64,000 nt of DNA from Paraspadella gotoi (lineage: Eukaryota > Chaetognatha): NCBI GenBank assembly GCA_051294375.1, contig CM119265.1, positions 2,208,311 through 2,272,310 on the forward strand, in the 5' to 3' direction. How positions within the stretch are numbered: the first letter of the stretch is position 1; every line of letters begins with the position of its first letter. The notes under the pieces were generated by a model that had not been told where the DNA came from, did no database searches, and saw nothing but the letters and a program-made list of their open reading frames with translations. Positions 33,988-45,540 of the stretch are shown here, piece after piece. Both the position numbers and the translations under genes were made by a program.

Positions 33988-34080
33988 AGGGCGGAACGCG
34001 AACGAGCCCCTGCGGGTCGAAGGACGTAAGGCGTCGAGGGCGTGCCGTCTCGGCGGGGCTGAGGGACAGAGTTGCTAAAA
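33988..34080 (+). CDS. Candidate small GC-rich exon
   Basis: A 93-bp island of high GC and CpG content, preceded by CTTCAAG and a long pyrimidine tract and followed at 34081 by GTAAGT, a perfect donor. One plus frame is open through it (GGTRTSPCGSKDVRRRG then AVSAGLRDRVAK); the others have stops. It is Arg-rich with no recognised domain. It could instead be a 5' UTR exon or CpG island, which would also explain the composition and donor. Confidence 0.3.
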
Positions 34081-34567
34081 GTAAGTTGGGTTAAGTTCGC
34101 ATTTGGGAAAAGTCGGGGTAAGGATAGAGAGACGGTGAAGTAAGAAAAGTAAGGAAAAGAAGTAAATTTTGGTTAACAGGTTTTTTTTAATGTTAAAGAG
34201 TTAAAGTTGACAGAATGTTTTTATATTTCATTCTGTGTTTAAAATATATATAAAATATATAAAATATAAAATATAGGATTTCTTTTTTCTTTTTGCTCTT
34301 ACCTTTTAGCCCTGCCTTCTTTTCTTTTCTTTTCTTTTCCTTTCCTTTCTTTTTCTGAGTACATTCTGTATCCATTTTCTGACACAAAAAATGATATAAA
34401 TAGATTTCGCTGTAAACCAACCCCACAGAAAAAATACTGTTTTATAATAATAAAATATCAATACTCTATTATTACAACCATGACATTTTAAAAATACAGA
34501 AATTTACTCAAAAATTCTCACCATTATTATATTACATAAAATTAAGAGTAATGTTTTTGAAATAAAC

Positions 34568-34744
34568 TTAAACAAAGGCGCATCCATCGCTCGACGCCGA
34601 ATTCCCCGAGAGACGAGGGTAAATTGCTTGCCTTGAGGGGACGCTTGCTTGCCGTCGGCGTGGATTGCTTGCCTCGAGGGACGCTTGCTTGCCGCGAGGG
34701 ACTATTGCTTGTCCCTCGGGGACCAACGCTTGTCGCGAAGCCAT
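34568..34744 (-). CDS. Possible 58-codon frame over a degenerate coding repeat
   Basis: On the minus strand a T-run and CTGCAG acceptor lie just upstream of ATGG at 34744, opening MASRQALVPEGQAIVPRGKQ and ending with TAA at 34568-34570. The DNA is a degenerate tandem repeat of about 20-24 bp around GCTTGCTTGCC and CGAGGGAC, so the peptide is repetitive too. A second frame is also open. It could be a repeat-containing exon or a GC-rich minisatellite alone. Confidence 0.25.
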   Translation of the reverse strand: MASRQALVPEGQAIVPRGKQASLEASNPRRRQASVPSRQAIYPRLSGNSASSDGCAFV

Positions 34745-35407
34745 CGTTTCTGACTCTGCAGAAAAAAAAAGGAAATGAAAACATCCTTTAATAATAATCT
34801 AGTTCACTGATGTAAGAGAATATTAAAAATTTAGTACGAGATTAAGACAATTATAAATCAGTGTCAAATAGTAATAATCAAATATCAACCAAGAGAAATT
34901 TTAATCCATGAAGGTATTACGTAAAGAGACTAATGTTCTCTATAGATCATTGTATTGTTGGAGTATTGTTTGTTTTGTTGTATTGTTTGTTAGCCTGTTT
35001 ATGTTTATGTTTGTTGTTGATGTACAAAGTTAATTTTCTCATTATTTTGAGTTTTTCCCCCAAAATTTATCCGCCTTCATGGCTTAGAGGGTTGTTATTT
35101 TTCTCGGGGGGAAATCCTAAGTCGATCGGTCAAGCTTGTTTTTTTTATGTCTGTCTTTCGTGTTTGGCGCTATGTTGGCTTGCTTGGCTTGCCTGGCTGC
35201 TTGCTCCACACAATCGGTTTCTCTCTCATATCTTTTAGCAAGAAAATTTCACTCTTTTACAAAATTGTGCCGCTCCAAATAAACTCGTTTTTTTTTCTAC
35301 GTGATCCAGATAAGGTATTAGCCTGTATGCTCTGCCGCCCCCCTACGTCCCTTTCCTTCCGGTCATCAATTATCAGGAACGAAGTCTGTGAGTGAGGGAA
35401 AACCACA

Positions 35408-35580
35408 AATACTGGAACCACGACGACGACCGACGAAAAGAAAGAAACGACTCCGCCGACGAACCGACGACGACGACGACGACGGACAACCGACCGACGA
35501 TCCTTCGACGAAGGAAGACGACGTCCACGACTCTGATGATGAGATAATGACGATGATGATGACGATGATGACGATTGATG
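35408..35580. repeat. (GAC)n/(GAT)n trinucleotide tract (left arm)
   Basis: CGA/GAC and GAT runs, mirrored as TCG/CAT runs at 46450-46605. A further CGACGA run lies at about 35700-35735, mirrored at about 46333-46370. Confidence 0.9.
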
Positions 35581-36214
35581 ATTTTGATATTCCAGGAATG
35601 AGTACCCAAAATGACGAACGGGCTTACTTAACTTGTTTGTAACAATACAACGTCTACAATGTTAAAACATCGTTGACAAAGGACAACAAGCAGACAGAGT
35701 ACGACGACGGATAGACGACGACGACGACGACGGACAAAATGAACGTCTCCCACTTGAGATTCGCTTTCATTGATCGGATTAGAAGACCGACTGAGAGATG
35801 TAGCAGAGAGAGAGAGAATATGAGAAGAGAGAGAAAGAGAGGAGAGAGATGAGAGACGAGAGATAGAGGAAGGACGAAGACACGACGAGGAGAGATGGAG
35901 AGATGAGACCAGAGAGCAGAGGACTGAGAATCTCTGATTGTGAACAAAAAGATCATCCTAACTGAATACTCACGAGTTTTTTCTTTTTTTCTCAATCCAT
36001 TTACATATTTTTTCTAGGTAATCTATCTCTCGTTCTTCTCTTTATTTACATGAATAGAATAATTTTGATTATTGGTTATACTTTCATAAAAATTTCATAA
36101 ATTGGCTACAACCAATAAAATTTATCTATTATTTTTATAAATAGCTATCTTAGGGTGGGGTGGTCATGATAATATAAAATATTATTAAGTTCATAATTAA
36201 ATAAGCTCATTTCC

Positions 36215-36440
36215 AGCTGTCTGCCTTTAGTAGGACTGGCTCATTAGATAAGTTCAGGCCTCCATCACTCCTTACACGATAATGAATTAGCAGGTCCCTG
36301 CAAGCTTTCAATTTATTCCACTCCCAGTAGTAACCTGGCTTCCATCAATGATCATGGGTATATAGAATATTTTAAAAGAATGTTTCAATTGCCTATAAAG
36401 GAATCATCCCTTTAAGTATTAGATAGAATAATCGTTTTTA
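36215..36440 (-). repeat. Interspersed repeat R1, locus 2
   Basis: Reverse-orientation R1 with GCAGGTCCCTGCAAGCTTTC and CCATCACTCCTTACA. It is mirrored at 45760-45990 by the inverted duplication. Confidence 0.85.
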
Positions 36441-36654
36441 AACATTTGTTAGTCTCGGACACGATTAAACCAAGATTATATACAACTGGGATACAATGAG
36501 TTCATCAGTATTTTAAAACTTAATTTGGATCAAGTTTCAAGTTTGTAATTTTTTAGTAGATATTGACGGTATTTGTCAAGAAATCGAAAAAACTTTCATT
36601 CGTCTCTTTGTATGCAAATTCGAGAATTTTCTTATGCACTTCTTCGCTCTAATA

Positions 36655-36815
36655 CTTGTTTTTTAAATCCTTGTGCTTTGGTTTTGAGCCGTTTCCGTCC
36701 CGTCGTTCGGCTTGTGGCGTAGGTTTAGGTGGCCGTATTGATTTGTTGTGCCTCCTTTGTAGCTTAGGGGCCCGGTTTATGGCTGGTCCGTTTGTGACTT
36801 TGACTTAAAAGTTTC
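36655..36815. repeat. 13-bp minisatellite (left arm)
   Basis: Degenerate units of GTGGCGTAGGTTT type, the mirror of the clearer array at 45425-45540. Confidence 0.7.
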
Positions 36816-37249
36816 TCTTTGACGCGCTCATGATCACATCGATGGCCTGATTTGTTGGACGCATAAACCGCGTCATCTCAGAGATGTTTTCTTCTTCACA
36901 AACATCCGGGGAACTCAAAGGAACTTCAATTCACTGATCCTCAAGATTTATTTAACCCATTTTCTTTTTTTCACTCCAGCTTTTCTCTTCAACTTTTGCC
37001 ATTTGATTTCGATGGTGTTGCTTTAGTGCTGCAGGCGACCGGTTTTTCGCGTCCTCGGTTTGCTATCGACCCCATTCGCCTGTCTTCATATTTTATGCGA
37101 ATCTCTTCGTGTTGCTTTTTCACCCCTTCCGGGGGAAGGCTGATTATTGTGTGGACGCCTTATCTATATGTGTGTGTGGAGATTCAAAACATTCAGGAAG
37201 GATTTATTTACGTATGTAAATATATCTGTTAAACTATTCTTTTTTAAAA

Positions 37250-37460
37250 CAAAAACAATTTGTAAAATTTCGGAATTCTAAATCTAAAAAGAAATTTTTA
37301 AAACAAATCTAAAATGAAATTTTTTGGAAATTTCCTAAATCTTAAAGATGAAATTTAAAAGTCTCCTAAATCTTAACGAACAGGAAAAAATTTTTTAAAT
37401 CGTAAATTCTAAAATGGATTTTTTCAAATCAAGTCTGAAAAGGGAGGAAAATTTTAAATC
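37250..37460. repeat. Degenerate AAATTTTAAATCTAAA tandem repeat (left arm)
   Basis: Repeated AAATTTC and AAATCT words, mirrored more regularly at 44845-45010, where TTTTAGATTTAGATT recurs with a period of about 27 bp. Confidence 0.8.
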
Positions 37461-37868
37461 TACGATGTCAGTTGCCGCGGATTCGTGCACATGTGGCGCG
37501 CACGAAGTGCTTCCTTTATGAGTATAAGGTCATCCCAAGTTCTATTATCTTCTATCATGGGTAACCATGCGAAGGAGGTGTAGATGGTCAGATCTAGCAT
37601 CTAAGCTAACTACCGGGAGAGAGGGGGGTGAAAAATCTCGTCTCTAGGTTCTATCTTCCTTCTTTCTCTTTATCTTCTCTTCTCTCTCTCTCCCCTTCTT
37701 CCCTGTCGGCGCTTTCTTATCTCTCCTCTTCCCTGCCTCTTTTTTATCCGATTAATTTAAGAGAGAACATTATTTAAAAAAAAAAAAATGCCGAGAATTT
37801 AATGCGAACAAAAAGAAAGCAAAAATTTGAAGGTCACCAGTATACAAAATGAACGCGTTATTCCAAGT

Positions 37869-38308
37869 GTTTTTGCCCGCCCACATTATCCTTCTTTTCA
37901 CTTTATCATATCATTTATCTTATAGTTATAAGATTTTTGTATAGCACATGATGCTTGATTAACCTTCTTTTTCGTTGTGAGTTTGATAGTAGAAAAACAT
38001 AGTTTTAATGATTTTTACAACGAATAAAAAAAACAAATCGGTTGTGTTAAAAAGAATCATTAAAACTTATTTTGTACTACAGATTTGCTTTTAAATAAAA
38101 CGAAAAGGACGGGCACTGCCACGCATAGCTAGTAGTACTTAGATTTGATTTTTAACAAGCCAAGATAAAGCAACAAACTATAAGAAATATTAAGCGTTTT
38201 AGACGTTTAAGTATGGATTGACCGATGGACTAATATCATACGACCGACCGCCTCGCGACACAAAAAAGTGACTTATAAGTTCTCCGGCGGAGTACTCGCC
38301 GGCGCAAC
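37869..38308 (-). mobile_element. Small TIR element M1 (MITE-like), left-arm copy
   Basis: Mirror of 44183-44580. The GGCGCAAC end lies at 38301-38308. The other end is damaged by extra bases (TTTTGCCCGCCCACATT). Confidence 0.55.
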
Positions 38309-38579
38309 TAAAACTGGGAGATAAATTTAAAACGTCTGAAAGGATTTTGCGCCTCCTTATGCTCTTCGCATCATGGGAATCGTCTTCTTTTAGCTTTTCT
38401 ACCCCTTTTGCTTTTTCTCCGCCTTTTGCTTTCACCCCTTTGCTTTTTGGATTTTTTCTTTACCTTTGCGCTTTTTTTCTCTTCGCCTTTTTCTTCAATC
38501 TTGGTTTATAGTTTGTTTTTAGTACTTTTTCCTATTTCTTTTATGAAATGATAAAATATAAGTTTTCATTCATTAAACT

Positions 38580-38810
38580 AAGCTCGCTTGTCTTCCTAGC
38601 CTATATTGATTGCGCTATAAGTTAAAAGGACCTCCTACATGCCATAGCAGGTCCCTGCAAGCTTTTAATCCAAGGAATTCTTCACAGTCTCGTTATAACT
38701 CCCAATGTTTGTACTGGCTTCCCTTATTCAATGAAGTATTTAAAATTTCTTATAAATTTATAAAATTGTAATATAAAAGACCATTCCCTTAAGTAATACA
38801 CGACTTGTTA
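38580..38810 (-). repeat. Interspersed repeat R1, locus 3
   Basis: Reverse R1 with ATAGCAGGTCCCTGCAAGC and CATTCCCTTAAGTAATA. It is mirrored at 43720-43950. Confidence 0.85.
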
Positions 38811-38974
38811 TTGTTCTCATCTTTCTTTCCTTCCATCTTTCATTTTTTCCTCTCCTCTCTCTTTACCCATCTCTTAAATCCAGACTTCCATTACTTTCAT
38901 GGTATTTGTTGTTAATTCTTGCCAAATGCCATAATTTAATTGACAAATTATGTTACCATTTCCTATGCCGTGCA

Positions 38975-39112
38975 CCTCTCTCTCTCTCTTTTCTCTTCCT
39001 CTCTTCTCTCTCTTCTCTCTCTCTCTCTCTTCTTAACTTCTCTCTCTCTTCTCTCTCTCTCTTCTCTCTCTCTCTCTCCTCTCTCTTCCCTCCATCCCTC
39101 TCTCTCTCCTGC
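38975..39112. repeat. (CT)n tract
   Basis: CT-rich with TTCT and CCTC interruptions. Mirrored as GA at about 43420-43550. Confidence 0.9.
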
Positions 39113-39239
39113 TCCCATATTCTCAACCATTTATCATATCTTCTGAATCATGCCATTGTTAAAATTTTTTTTTTTAATAAAATACGAAGTACCCTACGAA
39201 AAAATTAAAAGGGAAGCAAGAGAAGGAAGTGTCTAAATA

Positions 39240-39500
39240 TGATGTGTATCTCTCGGTATCGCAGCCCCCACGGAGTTCTCCCGGCAACTTCTTTCGTTCG
39301 TCCGTGTCGTTAGCCCGTCCCAAATCCCGCTCGTCTCTACGCTGCATTACCGGCACCCCTCACGCCTTGTCTTCGCTGTCCTACGTCCCAGCTCTGTCGC
39401 AGATTCCGTTCACGGACGAGCCGCTGCGTGTCGTCCCCCGCATGGTGTACGACCGTTTTTTCAGTGGTTTCACTTCAAACGCTTGTCATCTTTACTTAGA
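39240..39500 (+). CDS. GC-rich exon-like block, left arm (strand uncertain)
   Basis: A 260-bp block of normal complexity between CT tracts. A plus-strand frame reads through it, with its second half showing C/G third positions (SSLSYVPALSQIPFTDEPL, then RVVPRMVYDRFFSGF). In the first half another plus frame looks better (TEFSRQLLSFVRVV), so a frameshift, splice or error is possible. The minus strand also has open stretches. TATCGCAG at about 39257-39264 could be an acceptor. The copy in the other arm (43030-43285) is identical. No family is recognised. Confidence 0.3.
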
Positions 39501-39549
39501 TCCTCCCTCGCCGCTTCTTCTCGGTATCCTTCCTCTTCATCTCTTCTCA

Positions 39550-39618
<69 letters not shown>

Positions 39619-39634
39619 TTCCTCTCTTTAATTT
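39550..39634. repeat. (CT)n tract
   Basis: CT run just upstream of a diverged M1-like segment (39636-39905). Mirrored as GA at about 42895-42980. Confidence 0.9.
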
Positions 39635-39635
39635 C

Positions 39636-39905
39636 AGAGCAACTCTATAAGTTCACTTTTCGGGTTTCGAAGTCTGGTCTGTCGGTACTCTGTGACCAGT
39701 TAAGTCTGTATCCATCGTCAGACATCCCATTCATAAGGAATAAAAGACTGGACATTTTTTGATCCACCGGCCATATTGTCATAAACTACAAGGGCTAAGA
39801 AATCAGTTTTAAGCATTTCATCAAATGTAGCGTATCATGTGATTCAAAAGGGAACAAAATTAAACGTTGAAATAAAGTCACTTGATTCTCATGCTCGCAA
39901 CACAT
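39636..39905 (+). mobile_element. Diverged M1-like element, left arm
   Basis: Begins GAGCAACTCTATAAGTTCAC, as in the inner start of M1 at 44205, and ends CTCGCAACACA, similar to the M1 right end. Mirrored at about 42640-42890. The first bases of the TIR are missing. Confidence 0.45.
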
Positions 39906-40024
39906 CTGGTGGATCACCGTTTCTTTCTTGTTTCTCTTTTTTTCTTTCTATTTTTCACTTTCCTTCCTTGGCCTCCTCCTCCACTCCTCCTCCTCTCCCC
40001 TCTCTCCTTCTTCCTCCTTAATCT

Positions 40025-40165
40025 CCCTCTTCTCTCTCTCTTCTCTTCTCTCTCTCCCTCTCTCTCTCTCCTCTCCTCTCTCTACTCTCCTTCTCTTCTC
40101 TCTCCTCTCTCTCCTCTCTCTCTCTCTCTCTCTTCTCTCCTCTCCCTCCCTCCCTCCTTCCTTCT
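40025..40165. repeat. (CT)n tract, interrupted
   Basis: CT/CCT tract. Two short non-repetitive islands follow (40173-40262 and 40330-40440), each preceded by a pyrimidine run and CAG. Their frames are under 30 codons and differ between arms. Confidence 0.9.
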
Positions 40166-40275
40166 CAATTTGCTTCCTCAGATTGGATGGCGATTCCCAC
40201 GGATCTTTTGGTTCTCCGCATGCCAAAGAAGTGGAAGGTTTCACCCTGGAGACGAGGTCGTAACCTCTCTCTCTC

Positions 40276-40306
<31 letters not shown>

Positions 40307-40456
40307 TTCCTTCTCTCTCTCCCTCTCAGACGGACCATCGATACTGAGGGCCAAGACCGTACTCGTTTTTGTCCTTGTTACCTCTAAAGGCGTCCGCGGA
40401 GCAGAGAAGAGATTCATTGAATCCTTTACACTTTTTGAGCGGGGTGAGTGTTATGA

Positions 40457-40489
<33 letters not shown>

Positions 40490-41185
40490 GACACAAAGGA
40501 CAGGACACGGAGGAGAGCGAGCAGCGTGAAAGAAAGAGAAAGGAAAGAAAAGAAAGAAAGGGAACGGAAAGGAAATGATGAGCAAGGAGGGTGGGGGGGG
40601 GAGGAAAAAAGAGGATGGGGGGGGAGGGAAGGGGGAAAAAAAAAACAAGGAATGGGGAACATCAGCGGAAGGGAAGGAAGGGATGAGGAGGAGGGGGAAA
40701 CGGGAAGAAAACATCAAGCTAAGAAGCAGAACCAAAAGAAAGAAAAGACAAGAAAGAAAGAAGAAAAGAAAGAAAGAAGGAAAGAAAGAAAGACAAGAAA
40801 GAAAGAAAGAGGGGAAAGTTTTGAACAGACAGACTGACAGACCGAAGAAAAGCGCAACACTGAGAGAGAGTGGAAAGAAAACAGCGAAAATAAAAAGGAG
40901 TCAAGAAATACATAAACCGTTTGACTGTCCTGACTAAAATGAGTTCCATTTTACATCAATAACTATTTTTTCTTTTTCAAGGTTTTGTTTCTTACCTTCT
41001 GTTTCTTGTTGTTTATTTCTTTTGATCTGTTTAGATAGTATGTTTTTGTTCGTTTTTGTTTCTTTGTGTTGTTTTTAGGTTTTGTTTCCTCTTTATTCCT
41101 TCTTTCGCTCCGTTTCGCGTTTGTTTTTGACAATGAGAATAAACCGCCGAACCCGTCGCGTATTCGGACAAATTTTTCCTTTTCT

Positions 41186-41247
41186 CTCTTCGTCTCTCTC
41201 TCTCTCTCTCTTCTTCCTTTCCCTTCTCAACAATTCCCTTCTTCTCT

Positions 41248-41289
<42 letters not shown>

Positions 41290-41320
41290 TCTCTCTCTCT
41301 CTCCTCTCTCCTCTCGATAT
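41186..41320. repeat. (CT)n tract at palindrome centre
   Basis: Long CT tract ending about 14 bp before the central gap. The opposite side of the gap starts with (GA)n. Confidence 0.9.
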
Positions 41321-41333
41321 TCCGCCTCCAAAC

Positions 41334-41358
41334 NNNNNNNNNNNNNNNNNNNNNNNNN
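41334..41358. other. Assembly gap, exactly 25 N, at palindrome centre
   Basis: Left flank ends with (CT)n plus ATTCCGCCTCCAAAC, right flank starts with (GA)n. The arms on either side are reverse complements. Confidence 0.99.
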
Positions 41359-41733
41359 GAGAGAGAGAGAGAGAGAGAGAATTTGTCCGAAATACGCGAC
41401 GTCGGCGGTTTATTCTCTTGTCAAAAACAAACGCGAAACGGAGCGAAAGAGGAAATAAAAGAGGAAACAAAACCTAAAAAAAAACAACACAAAGAAACAA
41501 AAACGAAACAAAAACATAACTAAACAGAATAAAGAAACAAAACAACAAAACAGAACAGAAGGTAGAAACAAAAACTTCGAAAAAGAGAAAAATAGTTATT
41601 GAATGTAAAATGGACTCATTTAGTCAGACAGTCAACGGTTTATGTATTTCTTGACTCTTTTTATTTTCGCTGTTTCTTTCACTCTCTCTCAGTGTTCGCT
41701 TCTCGGTCTGTCAGTCTGTCTGTTCAAACTTTC

Positions 41734-41769
<36 letters not shown>

Positions 41770-42213
41770 GTCTTTTCTTTCTTTTGGTTCTGCTTCTTAG
41801 CTTGATGTTTTCTTCCCGTTTCCCCCTCCTCCTCATCCCTTCCTTCCCTTCCGCTGATGTTCCCCATTCCTTGTTTTTTTTTTCCCCCTTCCCTCCCCCC
41901 CCATCCTCTTTTTTCCTCCCCCCCCCACCCTCCTTGCTCATCATTTCCTTTCCGTTCCCTTTCTTTCATTTTCTTTCTTTCTTCTTCTCTTTCTTTTCCT
42001 ACGCTGCTCGCTCTCCTCCGTGGTCCTGTCCTTTTGTGTGCTCTCTCTCTCTCTCTTCTCTTCTCTCTCTTCTCTCCTCTCATCTCTCTCCCCGCTCAAA
42101 AATGATAGTAAAGGATCCTCAATGAAGTCTCTTCTCTGCTCCGCGGACCCTTTAGAGGTAAAAAGGACAAACGACGTCGGTCTTGCGCCTCTCCTATCGA
42201 TGTCCGTCTGAGA

Positions 42214-42240
42214 GGGAGGAGAGAGAGAGGAGAAGAGAGA

Positions 42241-42273
<33 letters not shown>

Positions 42274-42398
42274 GTTACGACCTCGTCTCCCAGGGTTGAA
42301 ACCTTCCACTTTCTTTGGCTGCCGGAAACCAAAAGATCCGTGGGAATCGCCATCCAATCTGAGGAAGCAAATGAGAAGGAAGGAGGGTAGGAGGAGGG

Positions 42399-42444
<46 letters not shown>

Positions 42445-42590
42445 GGAGAAGAAGAGAGAGGAGAGAGAGAGAGTGAAGAGAGGAGAGAGATGAGAGGCGA
42501 GAGAGACGAAGAGAGAGAGAGAGAAGAGGGAGATTAAGGAGGAAGAAGGAGAGAGAGAGGAAGGAGAGTGGAGGAGGAAAGGCCAAGGAA
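42214..42590. repeat. (GA)n tracts, right arm
   Basis: Two GA blocks (about 42214-42272 and 42392-42590) separated by the same non-repetitive island as at 40173-40262. Confidence 0.9.
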
Positions 42591-43029
42591 GGAAAGGTGA
42601 AAAATAAAAGAAAAAAAGAGAAACAAGAAAGAAACGGTGATTCCACATGTTGTTGCGAGCAGAGCAGTGACTTTATTTTCACGTTTAATTTTCCCTTTTG
42701 ATCACATGATACGCACATTGAGAATGCTAAAAACTATTTTAGCCCTTGTATTTATGACATTGGCCGTGCGATCAAAAATGTCCACTTTTATTCCTTATGA
42801 ATGGATTCTGACGATGGATACAGACTTACTGGCTCACAGACGACGCGACAGACTCGAACGAAAAGTGACTTATAGAGTTGCTTCTGAAATTAAAGAGAGG
42901 AAGAAAGAGAGAGAGAGAGACGAGAGACGAGAGAGAGGAGAGAGAGAGAGAGGAGGAGAGAGAGAGAGAGAGAGATGAGAAGAGATGAAGAGGAAGGATA
43001 CCGAGAAGAAGCGGCGAGGGAGGATCTAA

Positions 43030-43285
43030 GTAAAGATGACAAGCGTTTGAAGTGAAACCACTGAAAAAACGGTCGTACACCATGCGGGGGACGACACGCA
43101 GCGGCTCGTCCGTGAACGGAATCTGCGACAGAGCTGGGACGTAGGACAGCGAAGACAAGGCGTGAGGGGTGCCGGTAATGCAGCGTAGAGACGAGCGGGA
43201 TTTGGGACGGGCTAACGACACGGACGAACGAAAGAAGTTGCCGGGAGAACTCCGTGGGGGCTGCGATACCGAGAGATACACATCA
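43030..43285 (-). CDS. GC-rich exon-like block, right arm (strand uncertain)
   Basis: Mirror copy of 39240-39500 with the same peptide on the minus strand. The identity of this block contrasts with the indel-rich flanks. Confidence 0.3.
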
Positions 43286-43443
43286 TATTTAGACACTTCC
43301 TTCTCTTGCTTCCCTTTTAATTTTTTCGTAGGGTACTTCGTATTTTATTAAAAAAAAAAATTTTAACAATGGCATGATTCAGAAGATATGATAAATGGTT
43401 GAGAATATGGGAGCAGGAGAGAGAGAGGGATGGAGGGAAGAGA

Positions 43444-43485
<42 letters not shown>

Positions 43486-43719
43486 GAGATGAAGATTACA
43501 GAAGAGTAAGAGAGAGAGAGAGAGAGAGAGAGAGGAAGAGAGAGAGGAGAGGAGTCGCACCATAGGAAAGGATAACATAATTTGTCAATTAAATTGGCAT
43601 TTGGCAAGATAACAAAAATCCATGAAAGTAAGGAAGTCTGGATTTAGAAGAGATGGGTAAGAGAGAGGAGAGGAAAAATGAAAGATGGAAGAGAAGAAAG
43701 ATGAGAACAATAACAATCG

Positions 43720-43950
43720 TGTATTACTTAAGGGAATGGTCTTTTTATTACAATTTTATAATTTTATTAGAAATTTTAAATACTTCATTGATAAGGAAGC
43801 CAGGTACATTGGGAGTTAATAAACGAGACTGTGAGAGAATCTTGATTAAAAGCTTGCAGGGACCTGCTATGTCATGTAGGAGGTCTTAACTTATAGCCAA
43901 TCCTAAGGCTGGAGACAAGCGAGCTTATTTAATGAATGAAACTTATAATT
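43720..43950 (+). repeat. Interspersed repeat R1, mirror of locus 3
   Basis: Starts ATTACTTAAGGGAATGGTC and contains AAAGCTTGCAGGGACCTGC and TATGTCATGTAGGAGG. It ends in CTTATTTAATGAATGAAAC. Confidence 0.85.
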
Positions 43951-44182
43951 TTTATCAATTTCATAAAAGAAAAATAGGAAAAGATACTAAACAAAACTAT
44001 AACCAAGATTGAAGAAAAAGCGAGAGAAAAAAGCAAAAGGTAGAAAAAATCAAAAAAGCAAGGGTGAAAAAAGCAAAAGGGAGAAAAAAGAAAAAGGGAA
44101 AAAAAGCTAAAGAAGACGATTCCATGATGCGAAAGCATAAGGAGCGAAATCCTTTCAACGTTTTAATTATCTCCAGTTTTTA

Positions 44183-44580
44183 GTTGCGCCGCGAGTACTC
44201 CCGGAGCAACTCTATAAGTCACTTTTTTGTCGGTCGGTCGGTCGGTATGTTTGTCCATCGGTCTATCCTACTTACGTTAAAAACGCTTATATTTGCTTAT
44301 AGTTTGTTGCTCATTTGTTAAAAATCAAATCTAAGCTACTACTGGCTCCGCCTTTTGTTTTTTAAAAAATCTTAGTAGAAAAAATAAAGTTTTAATGATT
44401 TTTTACAACGAATTTGTTTTTATTTTTATTCGTTGTAAAAAATCATTAAAACTATGTTTTTTCTACTATCAAACTCACAACGAAAAAGAAAGGTTAATAC
44501 ATCATGTCTACCAAAAAAATCTTATAAACTATAAGGAATAAATGATATGATAAGTAAAAAGAAAAGTAATGTGGCGCAAC
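44183..44580 (+). mobile_element. Small TIR element M1 (MITE-like), 398 bp
   Basis: Bounded by GTTGCGCC (44183) and its complement GGCGCAAC (ending 44580). Inside are GTCGGTCG repeats (44228-44246) and a long internal hairpin at 44391-44455. It shares its left ~100 bp and its ends with the 197-bp element at 49135. No coding frame is seen, as expected for a non-autonomous inverted-repeat element. Confidence 0.65.
44391..44455. repeat. Internal hairpin inside M1
   Basis: AGTTTTAATGATTTTTTACA and CGAA are followed, after a 16-base AT-rich loop, by the reverse complement starting TTCGTTGTAAAAAATC. The arms are about 24 bp and nearly perfect. Confidence 0.9.
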
Positions 44581-44844
44581 ACCTTGGAATAACCGTTCCT
44601 TGTTTATCTTCAATTTCTTTATTTTCATTAAATTCGCATTTTTTTTAATGTTTCTCTTTTAATTATCGGATAAAAAGAAGAGGCAGGGAAGAGAGAGATA
44701 AAGAAAGCGGGAAAAAGGGGAGAGAGAGAGAGAAAGAAAGAAAGAAAGAAAGATAGAAACCTAGAGAGAGAGTTTCCCCCTCTCTCTTATCTTATCTTTA
44801 CTTCAATGAAAAGTAAAATGAAACGAATCGGAATCACATGTAGA

Positions 44845-45010
44845 TTTAAAATTTCCTTTTAGATTTAGATTTGAAAAATCATTTTAGATTTAGATTTAAA
44901 ATTTCCTTTTAGATTTAGATTTTAAATTTCATTTTAGATTTAGATTCAAAATTTCATTTTAGATTTAGTTTTAAAATTTCTTTTTAGATTTAGATTCGAA
45001 ATTTACAATT
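44845..45010. repeat. TTTTAGATTTAGATT tandem repeat (right arm)
   Basis: About six units of roughly 27 bp with the words TTTTAGATTTAGATT and AAAATTTC. Confidence 0.85.
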
Positions 45011-45424
45011 TTTTTTGTTTTAAAAAAGAAATAGTTTACAGATCAATATTAAACATACGTAAATAAATTCCTTCCTGAATGTTTTGATCTCCACACACAC
45101 ATATAATAAGCGTCCACACACATAATCAGCCTTCCACCCCGAGGGGGAAAAACAAACGAAGAGATTCGCATAAAACATGAAAGACGCGGAATTGGTCGCA
45201 TAGCAACCGAGGACGCGAAAACCGGTCGCCTAGCAGCCAAAGCAAACACTGAAATCAAAATGGCAAAAGTGAGAGAAGAAAAGCTGACGTGAAAAAAAAA
45301 ATGGGTTAAATATATCTTAGGATCAGTGAATGAGTTCCCCGGATTTTGTGAAAAGAGAGAAAATTGAGATGACGGTTTATGACGTCACAAATCAGCATCG
45401 ATGTGATCATGAGGTCAAAGAAAC

Positions 45425-45540
45425 CATTTAAGTCAAAGTCACAAACGAACGCCATAAACCGAGGCCACAAAAGGAAGCCACAAATCAACGCCACTAACCT
45501 ACGCCACAAGCCGACGCCTCAAACCAAAGCCACAAAGGAT
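45425..45540. repeat. 13-bp minisatellite (CACAAACCAACGC type)
   Basis: Eight degenerate units of 13 bp, for example CACAAACGAACGC, CATAAACCGAGGC and CACAAATCAACGC. A 62-codon open frame crosses it, but with a 13-bp period it shifts frame each unit. Confidence 0.8.

Larger units (their letters stand above)
34790..41333 (+). repeat. Giant inverted duplication, left arm
   Basis: The reverse complement of 41359-47105. Landmarks recur in mirrored order at both ends of the arms, for example GACAATTTATAA/TTATAAATTGTC, CTATCTTAGG words, and ACCGCCGA/CGGCGGTTTATTCTC beside the gap. The arms meet at a 25-N gap. Confidence 0.9.

Noticed and set aside
42637-42978. Plus-strand frame with a signal-peptide-like start (MLKTILALVFMTLAVRSKM)
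   Set aside because: It lies in the mirror copy of a diverged M1 element, the frame is broken in the other arm, and it runs into a GA tract.
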